From positions 62,001 to 126,000 of the forward strand of contig NZ_FONV01000021.1 in the NCBI RefSeq assembly GCF_900113015.1: a stretch of DNA of 64,000 nt, in the 5' to 3' direction. The DNA comes from Actinoplanes philippinensis (GTDB lineage Bacteria; Actinomycetota; Actinomycetes; Mycobacteriales; Micromonosporaceae). Under the pieces are notes generated by a model. The model saw only the letters and a list, made by a program, of their open reading frames with translations. It was not told where the DNA came from and ran no database searches. Below are positions 32,239 to 42,891 of this stretch, piece by piece. The position numbers were made by a program, and so were the translations under genes. The first letter of the stretch is position 1. The number at the start of each line of letters is the position of its first letter.

Positions 32239-33018
32239 TCACCACCGTGACACGGAGGTTGCCGGCGACGGTTGAGCGAGGCGGGTGCGGACCACCAAGT
32301 CGTGCAGTGCGTCCACGGCCGCCGGGTCGGCGTACCCCGGAAGCGGGCTGTTGTCCCTGGCCTCCTCGAGGTCGGCGCGCAGCGCCGGGATGTCGGCGGC
32401 GAGGTGGGCCGCCGCCCGTGCCGGTAACGGACCGTGTTCGGCTTCGTGTTTGGCGGCGATGAGTTCCGGCACGTAGGCGATCGTGTCGCCGAGCACGCGG
32501 AGGTCGCACTCGAGTTCCCCGGTGCGCATCAGGTGGATGCCGGTGAGCAGCACGCGCAGGGTGTAGAGAGCGGGCTTGAGCTGCCCGATCCGGTGGTAGA
32601 GGCGTTCCTGGCCGGCGGCGAAACCGAGGTAGTGGTGGGCGTGGTTGCTGGTGATCAGCCGGGGCGCCAGCGATGTGAGCTCCTGGTGGATGTCGCTGGT
32701 GACGACCACGAGCGGTGACAGCAGCTGTTCCAGAACGTACCCGTTGCGGCTGTTCAGCAGTTTCGCGAATTTCAGCAGGTCGTGGCTGACGATGTCCAGT
32801 TCGACGCCGTCGCGGACGCTGTCGTGCTCGATCGTGTCGGGGCCGGTGCGCAGGCCGACGACCTCGTGCGGCGGCAGCGCGTGCGAGGCGCGCAGGTCGA
32901 GGTCGGAGTCGACGGAGGCGAACCCGTACAGGTGGGCGCCGCTCACGGTGGCGAAGATCAGCGGATACGGCAGGGCGGTGGCGGCGTCGGCGGCCCACTC
33001 CGGCACGACGGTGGTCAT
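32239..33018 (-). CDS. RlaP-like (PF10127-type) nucleotidyltransferase, second of a tandem pair
   Basis: A 259-residue polymerase-beta-superfamily protein. The active-site strand is FATVSGAHLYGFASVDSDLD, with Asp-x-Asp at DSDLDLR. It continues with VELDIVSHDLLKFAKLLNSR and NGYVLEQLLSPLVV, then a helical C-terminal half (RVLLTGIHLMRTGELECDLR). This layout fits PF10127 nucleotidyltransferases, which computational work placed in RNA-repair operons (RlaP). Here the usual GSRAYG is changed to GAHLYG. It overlaps its paralog by four bases. Confidence 0.77.
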   Translation of the reverse strand: MTTVVPEWAADAATALPYPLIFATVSGAHLYGFASVDSDLDLRASHALPPHEVVGLRTGPDTIEHDSVRDGVELDIVSHDLLKFAKLLNSRNGYVLEQLLSPLVVVTSDIHQELTSLAPRLITSNHAHHYLGFAAGQERLYHRIGQLKPALYTLRVLLTGIHLMRTGELECDLRVLGDTIAYVPELIAAKHEAEHGPLPARAAAHLAADIPALRADLEEARDNSPLPGYADPAAVDALHDLVVRTRLAQPSPATSVSRW

Positions 33019-33689
33019 CGGAGGTTCCTTTCTCGTACGGCTACCAGCACCCGGTCGACAGCGGCCCGGTCCGGGGCCGGGGGGAGCGACGTGGCGGCGG
33101 CCGCCCCGGCGAGCTCCTCCTGGAGCCGCCCGGCCCACGCGGACACCTCGTCCCAGGGGCGTTCGCCGCGTTTGATCGACAGCAGCTCCTCGCGGTGGTC
33201 GGAGACGTCGACGAGCACCTCGCCGGTGCGCAGGACATGAACTCCGGCCATCAGTAGCCGTACCATGTGCATGGCCTGTTTGAAGTTGATCTGCCCGGTT
33301 CTCTCGTGCCGGTTGGCGACCTTGGCGAGCTGGTCGCGGGCGTAACTGCCGTAGGTCTCGGCGACCCGCCGGGACAGGAAGGCGCCGCGGACGCCGGTCA
33401 GCAGGCGGCCGTCGTCGGTGATCGACTCGACGAGCGGTGACCACAGCACTTCGAGGACCGTCGGGTTGGCCTGCAGGGCGAGCGCGCAGAACCGTTCGAT
33501 CTCCCACGAGAACTGCTCCTCGGCCGGCCCGTCCAGGTGGGTGGGCGGCTTGTCGAGGGTCCAGAAGTCGCGGGTCGGCGCCACGAACACGCCTCGCCGG
33601 TCGTGGTCGGATCCGGGCCCGTGGAGTCCGTAGGCGCGTGATCCGACCACGACCGCGAGGGCCGTGTGCCGTTCAACCAGCTCGATCAT
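33015..33689 (-). CDS. RlaP-like (PF10127-type) nucleotidyltransferase, first of a tandem pair
   Basis: A 224-residue nucleotidyltransferase with a clear active site: AVVVGSRAYGLHGPGSDHDR, where the metal pair is DHD, followed by GVFVAPTRDFW. Then come FSWEIERFCALALQANPTVL, EVLW and the helical part INFKQAMHMVRLLMAGVHVL. The gene order and shared helices (RxLxxGxHxxRTGE) show the two genes arose by duplication. No RNA ligase or RtcB gene is nearby to support an RNA-repair role. Function is inferred from fold only. Confidence 0.8.
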   Translation of the reverse strand: MIELVERHTALAVVVGSRAYGLHGPGSDHDRRGVFVAPTRDFWTLDKPPTHLDGPAEEQFSWEIERFCALALQANPTVLEVLWSPLVESITDDGRLLTGVRGAFLSRRVAETYGSYARDQLAKVANRHERTGQINFKQAMHMVRLLMAGVHVLRTGEVLVDVSDHREELLSIKRGERPWDEVSAWAGRLQEELAGAAAATSLPPAPDRAAVDRVLVAVRERNLR

Positions 33690-33706
33690 GAGCCAGGAGG
33701 ATACGG

Positions 33707-34708
33707 TCAGAGATCAAGGACGGTCGCGTCGATTTCGTCCAGCTCACTCTGGTCGAGCGTGAGGTTGCCGAGCGCGGCCACGTTGTTCTCCAGCTGCTGC
33801 ACGCTGGACGCGCCGATGATCAGGCTGGTCATCCGCGGGTCGCGCAGCGCCCAGGCCAGCGCCAGCTGGGCGAGGGTCTGGCCGCGCCGCTTGGCGACAT
33901 CGTCGAGCGCGTGCAGCCGGGCGAGGGTCTTGTTGTCCAGGGCGCTCTCGTTGAGGAACACGCTGGTACGGATCCGCGAGTCGTCCGGGATGCCGGTCAG
34001 GTAGCGGTCGGTGAGCAGGCCCTGCTGCAGGGGGCTGAACGCGATGCAGCCGGCGCCGGCCGCCTCCAGGGTGTCGAGGAGCCGGTCGTGCTCGATCCAC
34101 CGGTTGAGGATCGAGTAGGACGGCTGATGGATCAGCAGCGGGGTGCCCAGCTCGCGCAGGATGTCGGCGGCGCGGGCGGCCTGCTCGCTCTTGTAGTTGC
34201 TGATGCCGACGTAGAGGGCCTTGCCGGAGCGGACGATCGCGTCGAGCGCGGTCATCGTCTCCTCGAGCGGGGTCTCCGGGTCGGGCCGGTGGTGGTAGAA
34301 GACGTCGACGTACTCCAGGCCCATCCGCTTCAGGGACTGGTCCAGCGACGACACCAGGTACTTGCGGGAGCCCCAGTCGCCGTACGGGCCGTCCCACATG
34401 GTGTAGCCGGCCTTGGTCGAGATGATCAGCTCGTCGCGGTGGCCGGCGAGATCGGCGGCCAGGATGCGCCCGAAGTTGGTCTCGGCGCTGCCCGGTGGGG
34501 GCCCGTAGTTGTTGGCCAGGTCGAAGTGCGTCACCCCGAGGTCGAAGGCGCGGCGCACGATGTCGCGCTGCCGGTCGGCGGGCCGGCCGTCACCGAAGTT
34601 GTGCCAGAGGCCCAGGCTGATGGCGGGAAGCTTGAGACCGCTGCGACCAGCACGCCGGTAGATCATGTCGGCGTAGCGGTCGGCGGCAGGGAAGTACGTC
34701 ACAGGCAC
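33707..34708 (-). CDS. Aldo/keto reductase (YghZ/L-glyceraldehyde 3-phosphate reductase type)
   Basis: A 333-residue NADPH-dependent aldo/keto reductase. The start MIYRRAGRSGLKLPAISLGL (second in-frame ATG, 34666), LWHNFGD, the catalytic HFDLANNYGPPPGSAETNFG, Lys in IISTKAGYTMWDGPYG and HHRPDPETPLEETM are diagnostic for the YghZ/AKR14 group, which detoxifies methylglyoxal and L-glyceraldehyde 3-phosphate. It is divergent from gcvP across the riboswitch leader. ATG 34666 is probably the real start. Confidence 0.9.
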   Translation of the reverse strand: MPVTYFPAADRYADMIYRRAGRSGLKLPAISLGLWHNFGDGRPADRQRDIVRRAFDLGVTHFDLANNYGPPPGSAETNFGRILAADLAGHRDELIISTKAGYTMWDGPYGDWGSRKYLVSSLDQSLKRMGLEYVDVFYHHRPDPETPLEETMTALDAIVRSGKALYVGISNYKSEQAARAADILRELGTPLLIHQPSYSILNRWIEHDRLLDTLEAAGAGCIAFSPLQQGLLTDRYLTGIPDDSRIRTSVFLNESALDNKTLARLHALDDVAKRRGQTLAQLALAWALRDPRMTSLIIGASSVQQLENNVAALGNLTLDQSELDEIDATVLDL

Positions 34709-34754
34709 ACCCTAGGACTCCCGATCTTCCCCATGGCCGCTGGTAGGTTGGTCG

Positions 34755-34833
34755 CAGCGCGGGAGAGTCCGCTGACGCGGCGCCGAAGAGGCAAATCCTC
34801 CCCGGAAACTTTCAGGCACAAGGGACCGCGCAG
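34755..34833 (+). ncRNA. Glycine riboswitch aptamer in the gcvP leader
   Basis: The leader of gcvP holds the conserved glycine-aptamer elements in order: P1 strand GCGCGG at 34757-34762, GGAGAGTCC, the CGCCGAAGAGGCAA segment, CTCCCCGGAAACTTTCAGGCA, then GGGACCGCGC closing P1 (CCGCGC 34826-34831). Only one canonical aptamer is seen. The next 55 bases form another hairpin (GCAACTCTG near 34838 with CAGAG and GTTGC further on), probably the expression platform before the AGGAG ribosome site at about 34905. Glycine should switch gcvP on. Confidence 0.87.
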
Positions 34834-34915
34834 GTTGGCAACTCTGAAGTGCCCGCAAGATGGGTATGACAGAGGGGGAGGTTGCTTCTCGACCTTCTCA
34901 CGCCAGGAGTCGCCC

Positions 34916-37723
<2,808 letters not shown>

Positions 37724-37750
37724 GCCGTCTAGGCCCCAGTTTTTCCCGTT

Positions 37751-37786
37751 GCGCAGGTCGCGGTCGTCGGTGATCGCGGCCTGCGC
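37751..37786 (+). terminator. Hairpin after gcvP, probable terminator
   Basis: GCGCAGGTCGCG (37751-37762) can pair with CGCGGCCTGCGC (37775-37786), an 11-12 base stem with one G-T pair and a 12-base loop, 28 bases after the gcvP stop. There is no T-run after it. It also faces the end of the convergent DUF5999 gene and could serve both. Confidence 0.4.
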
Positions 37787-37836
37787 TGCTTCCGTGGTTC
37801 TCGATTGACTACGCTGCGTCGCGTGTCGTGGGGGTT

Positions 37837-38037
37837 TCAGGCTGCCAGGGCGTGCACGGCCGGACCGCGGTGCGGCTCGATCGTGGTGCCGTCGGGCAGC
37901 AGCTCACCGGTGTCCTCGAAGACGATCACGCCGTTGCAGAGCAGGCTCCATCCCTGCTCCTGGAAGGTCGCGATGATGCGAGCGGCCTCACGGTCGGTGG
38001 CGTCGGCTGGGGGGCACGTGATCAGGTGCTGGCACAT
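37837..38037 (-). CDS. DUF5999-type small Cys/His protein
   Basis: A 66-residue protein starting MCQHLITCPPADATDREAAR and continuing RIIATFQEQGWSLLCNGVIV, then FEDTGELLPDGTTIEPHRGP. This is the typical actinobacterial DUF5999 sequence, with Cys-x-His and a further Cys near the N-terminus that could bind metal. Function unknown. The ATG at 38037 was preferred over the longer frame because all known members begin MCQH. Confidence 0.77.
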   Translation of the reverse strand: MCQHLITCPPADATDREAARIIATFQEQGWSLLCNGVIVFEDTGELLPDGTTIEPHRGPAVHALAA

Positions 38038-38123
38038 CGTTTTACTCCGGTTGGGGGCTGTGTGAAGGTTCACAATTGCGGTGACGAACGTTACCTCACA
38101 TCGAACGACACTGGTTCAACCCG

Positions 38124-39392
38124 GTGACGGCGTCGGCGCGCGGATCCTCGGCTCCCATGCTCCACGCCGGAGCGGTCGTCGACCACTGTCCGCTACCTCC
38201 GATCGGCCGTCCGCCGGGTGCTCCGGCCGGCTGCCACGCTCGTCACCACGCGTTAAGCGCCTTTCGATGGCATCAGGGTGATCCCGGTGACCCTGCCGAG
38301 CTTGTGGCGGACTTCCTCGCCGACAACGGACTAACGGTGCGTAGCCTCGGCCGAACGGGTGACAAATACCAGACGATCGGCGATGGCGAGATCTGTGGGG
38401 CATCACTCTACGTATCGGCCGATGCCGGGGCCGTGATGGCAGGTGGTGTCATCGGATCGCGCTCTCCAGTGCCCGGCATTCCTGATGTATACGCCGTTGT
38501 TTACCGACATGCCCGTGATGTCACACCGACCGGTGACATGTCCGGTGACCCCTGGAACCCTGACCAGAGCAGCCCCGGGCCGTGGAGCCTCGGGCCGTGG
38601 CGGGAGAGCTGGACGCCCGAGCGGCACGCCGCCGCCGTCGACGAGGTCCGGGCCGCCATCGCCCGCGGTGACGTCTACCAGGTCAACGTCGTCGGGCACG
38701 CGTCCGCGCCGTACACCGGCGACCCCGGCCCCGCCCTGCGCCGCGTCGCCGCGCTCGCCGGCGCCCGCTACGGCGGGATCCTGGCCGGCGACGGCTGGGC
38801 CATCGCCACCGCCTCCCCGGAGACCCTCGTCGAGGTCCGGGACGGGCGGATCGTCACCCGCCCGATCAAGGGCACCCGCCCCGCCACCGCCGCCGGCCGC
38901 CGGGAACTGCTCGCCTCCGCCAAGGAACGCGCCGAGCACGTGATGATCGTCGACCTGGAACGCAACGACCTGGCCCGTCTCCCGGGGACCGGGCCGGTGC
39001 GGGTGGACGAGCTGTTCGCCGTACGCGAATGGGCCGGTCTGTGGCAGGCGGAGTCGGTGGTGTCCGCGAGCCTCGACCCCGGTGTGGGCCTGGCCGGCCT
39101 GCTGCGGGCCGTCTGTCCCGGCGGCAGCGTCACCGGCGCCCCCAAACTGGCCGCCCTCGCCGCGATCGCCGCCCTCGAACCGGTCGGCCGGGGCGTCAGC
39201 ATGGGCGCGCTGGGCTGGATCGGTCACGACCACCTCGATCTGGGCCTGACCATCCGCACCGTCGCCCTCGACGGCGCCCGCGCCCACGTGTGGGCCGGCG
39301 GCGGCATCACCATCGACAGCGAGCCCGCCGCCGAAGTGGAGGAAGCCGCGGCCAAGACCGGTCCGGTCCGCGCGGCCCTCCGGGGTCAATGA
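38124..39392 (+). CDS. Chorismate-binding enzyme, aminodeoxychorismate synthase component I (PabB)-like
   Basis: Up to 422 residues. The C-terminal 260 residues are a chorismate-binding domain: AAVDEVRAAIARGDVYQVNV, SPETLVEVRDGRIVTRPIKG, EHVMIVDLERNDLARLPG and CPGGSVTGAPKLAALAAIAA. This matches PabB (makes aminodeoxychorismate for folate or antibiotics) or TrpE; PIKGT and the short N-terminal region favour PabB. No pabA/glutaminase is adjacent. The GTG start at 38124 is uncertain, because the first 60 residues look unstructured and a downstream start is possible. Confidence 0.8.
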   Translation: MTASARGSSAPMLHAGAVVDHCPLPPIGRPPGAPAGCHARHHALSAFRWHQGDPGDPAELVADFLADNGLTVRSLGRTGDKYQTIGDGEICGASLYVSADAGAVMAGGVIGSRSPVPGIPDVYAVVYRHARDVTPTGDMSGDPWNPDQSSPGPWSLGPWRESWTPERHAAAVDEVRAAIARGDVYQVNVVGHASAPYTGDPGPALRRVAALAGARYGGILAGDGWAIATASPETLVEVRDGRIVTRPIKGTRPATAAGRRELLASAKERAEHVMIVDLERNDLARLPGTGPVRVDELFAVREWAGLWQAESVVSASLDPGVGLAGLLRAVCPGGSVTGAPKLAALAAIAALEPVGRGVSMGALGWIGHDHLDLGLTIRTVALDGARAHVWAGGGITIDSEPAAEVEEAAAKTGPVRAALRGQ

Positions 39393-39569
39393 CCTGCACA
39401 GCGTGCTCATAGCGATCTCCGAGCCGTCTCTACCGAATGCGTGCCACTGTCGGCATCCGCCCCCGCGGACGGGGGTCGAGCGCGTACGTTGACGTCCGCG
39501 CGGCACCGAGACGGTCCACAGTGGCACCCCTGCGTGCACCGTGGCTGGCACAGAGACGAGATCGCGGAC

Positions 39570-40112
39570 ATGCTTGAACTCCTCGAACCCCCGGTCACCC
39601 CGATACGGGCGACCATCCGTCCGGTCCGGCCGGACTTCGCGGGTTTCGCCCACGCGACCACCGCCCGCCTGCACAGCAGCGCCTTCCAGCTCTGCCGCGA
39701 CTGGCACCTCGCTCAGGACCTCACCCAGACCACGCTGACCAAGCTGTTCCTGAGCTGGGAGCGCGCCGTCGACAGCGACAACCTGGTGGCGTACGCCCAG
39801 AAGGTCCTGCTCCGGGTCTATCTCGACCACCGGCGCCGCCGCAGCTCCACCGAGACCGTCCCGGGTGAACTGCGCGAACCCGTCTACTCGATCAGCCCCG
39901 AACTGCGGCTCACCCTGCTCGGCGCCCTGTCCCGGCTGCCCGTGCGGGACCGCGCCATCGTCCTGCTGCGCTACTTCGCCGACCACAGCGTGGAACAGGT
40001 CGCCCAGGAACTGGACGTGCCGATCACCGTGGTCAAGTCGCAGACCCGCCGCTCGCTGATCAAACTACGCCACATGCTGCGCACCGAGCGGCCCACGCTG
40101 TTCGCCACGTAA
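39570..40112 (+). CDS. SigE-family RNA polymerase sigma factor
   Basis: A 180-residue ECF sigma factor of the Streptomyces SigE-like family. Region 2: AFQLCRDWHLAQDLTQTTLT, then KLFLSWERAVDSDNLVAYAQ. Region 4: ALSRLPVRDRAIVLLRYFAD followed by VEQVAQELDVPITVVKSQTR. ATG 39570 starts a protein of normal length; the longer frame adds low-complexity sequence. No anti-sigma gene or cse-type operon is next to it. The regulatory input is unknown. Confidence 0.85.
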   Translation: MLELLEPPVTPIRATIRPVRPDFAGFAHATTARLHSSAFQLCRDWHLAQDLTQTTLTKLFLSWERAVDSDNLVAYAQKVLLRVYLDHRRRRSSTETVPGELREPVYSISPELRLTLLGALSRLPVRDRAIVLLRYFADHSVEQVAQELDVPITVVKSQTRRSLIKLRHMLRTERPTLFAT

Positions 40113-40133
40113 CGACCGGTTAGCCTCTGGGAC

Positions 40134-40622
40134 ATGACAGTACGGCCCATTCGGCTTTTCGGTGACCCGGTCCTGCGTACGCCCGCCGACGAGGTGACCG
40201 ACTTCGGCCCGCAATTGCGTGAGCTGGTCCGCGACCTCGAGGACACCGTCCGCGAGCCCGGCCGCGCCGGCGTCGCCGCGCCGCAGATCGGCGTCAGCCT
40301 GCGCGTCTTCTCCTACAACGTCGGAGGTGTCGTCGGCCACCTCGTCAACCCGGTCCTCAGCGGCCACGCCGGCGAACAGACCGACGAGGAGGGCTGCCTG
40401 TCCCTGCCCGGCCTCGGCTACGAGACCACGCGCTACGACACTGTCGTGGCGACCGGTTTCGACCAGCACGGCGAGCCCCTCGTCATCGAGGGCGCCGGCT
40501 TCCTGGCCCGCGCCCTGCAACACGAGACCGACCACCTCGACGGCCGCCTCTATGTCGACACCCTCACCGGCGACGTCCGCCGCCAGGCCCTCCGCGAGAT
40601 GCGCCGGGTCGTGCCCCGATGA
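40134..40622 (+). CDS. def: Peptide deformylase
   Basis: A 162-residue Fe/Zn metalloprotease that removes the formyl group from nascent proteins. All three signature motifs are intact: GVAAPQIG (residues 46-53), EGCLS (86-90, Cys as metal ligand) and HETDH (130-134, two His ligands and catalytic Glu). The C-terminal helix ends REMRRVVPR. The length is that of a type I/III actinobacterial enzyme; most actinomycetes have more than one def. Its stop overlaps the ATG of the next gene (ATGA). Confidence 0.93.
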   Translation: MTVRPIRLFGDPVLRTPADEVTDFGPQLRELVRDLEDTVREPGRAGVAAPQIGVSLRVFSYNVGGVVGHLVNPVLSGHAGEQTDEEGCLSLPGLGYETTRYDTVVATGFDQHGEPLVIEGAGFLARALQHETDHLDGRLYVDTLTGDVRRQALREMRRVVPR

Positions 40623-41476
40623 CCCCGTCGCCCACCGCCGGCCCGTCCCCCGAGCCGCCGCCGTCCCCCGCCCCGCCCGGCTCGCCCTCCACTTCGCCTT
40701 CCACCTCGCCTTCCGGGCCGGCTTCCGACTCGCCCTCTGGCCTGCCTTCCGGGGCATCTCCCGGATCGGCTTCTGGCTCGCTTTCTGGGCCGGCCTCTGG
40801 CTCGCCCTCGGCGGGCGATGCCCGCCGGTTCGCCGCCGCCTCGCTCGCGGCCGGCGATCCCACCGGCTGGTTCGAGCAGTTGTACGCCGAATCGCGCGCC
40901 GGCCAGGCCGAGGTCCCATGGGATCTGCCCTCGCCGAGCGCCCATCTCCGGGCGCTGGATCTGCCGGCCGGCGAGGGCCGCCAGGCGCTCGTCGTCGGGT
41001 GCGGCCCCGGCCGGGACGCCGAGTACCTTGCCGGACTCGGTTACCGGGTGACGGCTTTCGACATCTCCGGGACCGCCATCGACCTGGCCCGCGAACGGCA
41101 CCCCGGCACAGCCGTGAACTACCTGGTCGCCGACCTGCTCGACCCGCCCGCCGACTGGAGGCACGCTTTCCACCTGGTTCTGGAGAGCAACAACGTCCAG
41201 GCGCTGCCCGCGCCGATCCGCGCCGCGGCGATCCCCACGGTCGGCACGTTCGTGGCGCCCGGTGGCACTCTGGTCGTCCTGGCCGCCGCGACCACGCGCA
41301 TCGACAGCGACGGCGCCGGCCCGCCATGGCCGCTGACCCGGGCCGAGATCGAGGCCTTCGGCGGCGACGGCCTGCACACACTGTCCATCGACCAGGTCGC
41401 CGCCGCCGGAACCACCCTGCCCACCCGATGGAAGGCCATCTTCACCCGCGCCGCCCACCAGCAGGCGGCCCGATGA
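40619..41476 (+). CDS. SAM-dependent methyltransferase with Ser/Pro-rich N-terminal tail
   Basis: A 285-residue protein. Residues 1-65 are an unstructured Ser/Pro/Gly tract (SPSTSPSTSPSGPASDSPSG type) coded by short repeats. The body is a class I methyltransferase: ALVVGCGPGRDAEYLAGLGY (SAM motif I), AFDISGTAIDLARERHPG, LVADLLDPPADW, and the later VLESNNVQALP. It resembles TPMT/TehB-like small-molecule methyltransferases. The four-base overlap with def makes them translationally coupled, an arrangement with no known meaning. The substrate is unknown. Confidence 0.8.
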   Translation: MTPSPTAGPSPEPPPSPAPPGSPSTSPSTSPSGPASDSPSGLPSGASPGSASGSLSGPASGSPSAGDARRFAAASLAAGDPTGWFEQLYAESRAGQAEVPWDLPSPSAHLRALDLPAGEGRQALVVGCGPGRDAEYLAGLGYRVTAFDISGTAIDLARERHPGTAVNYLVADLLDPPADWRHAFHLVLESNNVQALPAPIRAAAIPTVGTFVAPGGTLVVLAAATTRIDSDGAGPPWPLTRAEIEAFGGDGLHTLSIDQVAAAGTTLPTRWKAIFTRAAHQQAAR

Positions 41477-41660
41477 CCGGCTGCGGCCGCACCGCGTGGC
41501 GGGCCGGCCGGTGCCGCCCCGCCACCGATGGACGACACGCCGCTGGACTCGTCGCGGGACGGTGACAGCGGTGTTCGCGCGGACGGGGCGCCCGGTGCGT
41601 GCGGCCCGGGAAGGGCATCGGTCGTGCTCTCGAACGAGCACCAGCGGCCGGCGCGAGGAG

Positions 41661-42293
41661 TTACAGGGTGACCGACTCGCCGAGGGGGATCCGGGCGTAG
41701 TCGGTGCCTCCCTTGTGCTCCATCCATGCGTCGAAGTTGCCGTAGCCGACGTCTGTCGACAGGGCACGGTCGTGAATCGGGAACGCCCGGTCCGGGGCGA
41801 CCGCACGGGTCATCTCGATCGCCTCCCGATGGCGGCCCCACGGCGCCGCGGCCGGGACCAGCAGCGTGTGGACCGCGATGTCGGGGACGAAGTAGGAGTC
41901 CCCCGGGTGGTAGACGCCGTCGATCACATATCCGAGATTGGGGCAGCCCGGGAGACCGTCGTAGATCTCGGCGTGCCTGCCGCCGACCGCGGTGACCGGG
42001 AAACCGGCGGCCTCGAACACGTCACCGGCGGCCACCACGGTCACCACGTCGCCGATGCCGGCCTCGTCGGCGAGGGTCCGCACCGACGCCGGGCCGTGGA
42101 TGCGCAGCGGGCGGACGCCGGCCAGCGCCACGATGCGCTCCAGATCCACGTGGTCGTCGTGCTCGTGCGTGACAAGGATGTCGGTGACCCCCTCGAACGC
42201 CTCGTCCTCGGCCAGTTCTCCCGGATCGACCAGCAGCCGCCGGTCGCCGTCCTCCAGGCGGACACAGGCGTGCGTGAACTTGATCAGTCGCAT
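41661..42293 (-). CDS. MBL-fold metallo-hydrolase (UlaG-like)
   Basis: A 210-residue metallo-beta-lactamase-fold hydrolase. The metal motif THEHDDHVD (H-x-H-x-D-H), further His in IHGPASV and in VIDGVYHPGDSYF (conserved His and Asp), and the end FPIHDRALS give a complete dinuclear site of the UlaG/YtnP type. ATG 42293 (MRLIKFTHACVRLEDGDRRL) was taken as start. It stands alone and its substrate is unknown. The 180 bases between it and the methyltransferase hold no gene. Confidence 0.86.
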   Translation of the reverse strand: MRLIKFTHACVRLEDGDRRLLVDPGELAEDEAFEGVTDILVTHEHDDHVDLERIVALAGVRPLRIHGPASVRTLADEAGIGDVVTVVAAGDVFEAAGFPVTAVGGRHAEIYDGLPGCPNLGYVIDGVYHPGDSYFVPDIAVHTLLVPAAAPWGRHREAIEMTRAVAPDRAFPIHDRALSTDVGYGNFDAWMEHKGGTDYARIPLGESVTL

Positions 42294-42401
42294 ACGCCGC
42301 ACTCTATGCGCCGGGAGATCCCGGGTGGCCCGGTCCTGCTCGGCGGGCGTGCGCTCCAGGGACCACGGCGGTCGACCTCGGGGAACGTCGTCTCATCCTG
42401 G

Positions 42402-42890
42402 TCAGGAACGGCGGACCAGCCAGAACGCGGCGGCCAGGAGGACGGCGGCGTGGGCGGTGAAGCCCGCCGCCTCGATGGCCTGAAAGGTCCAGAAGCTGCT
42501 GTCCGGGTGGTATTCGGTCCAGTGCCGCAGACCGTGGTCGATCTTGAAGCTCTCCACCCGGGTGTCGGAGCTGTACAGCGAGTCGGCGCCACCGTGGGCC
42601 TGACGGATGACGGCAGCCTCCTCGCTGTCGCTGAGGCGATGGTCGGCCGCGTCGACCCGGCTGTTCCGCACGACACCATCGGTGTCGGGGAGCCGTGCGG
42701 CGCCTGTGCCGACCTGCGGAGCGGTGATGCGTACCAGCGGCGCCCGGTGGTGAGTGCGCAGGAATCCTCGAGCGGCAGGCGCGCCGCCGGGAAGGTGGCG
42801 AGCCAGGGCGCCATGGCGACGGTGGTGCGCCACAGCGGCGCACCGGCGAAGACGCCCACGGCGTAGGCGAACAGGTGGCGGCCGGAGGGT
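42402..42890 (-). pseudogene. Possible frameshifted small membrane protein
   Basis: The frame ending at 42402 gives a convincing tail: SLYSSDTRVESFKIDHGLRH, WTEYHPDSSFW and the membrane helix AGFTAHAAVLLAAAFWLVRR. Its upstream part in that frame looks random. In the neighbouring frame positions 42890-42740 read HLFAYAVGVFAGAPLWRTTV, which looks like a real N-terminus. A single frame change near 42740 would join them into a protein of about 160 residues. This is either a pseudogene or a sequence error; no family is known. Confidence 0.35.
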
Positions 42891-42891
42891 G

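Noticed and set aside
28266..33689. AbiEii-type gene, pentapeptide protein and RlaP-like pair as one defence island
   Set aside because: Ordinary metabolic genes (hydrolase, aldo/keto reductase) lie between them, and there is no mobile element or shared operon; only separate hypotheses are supported.
40219..41565. A 448-codon + frame with repeated hydrophobic segments over def and the methyltransferase
   Set aside because: It is out of phase with two genes that have clear catalytic motifs; the hydrophobic repeats are the shadow of the Ser/Pro tract.
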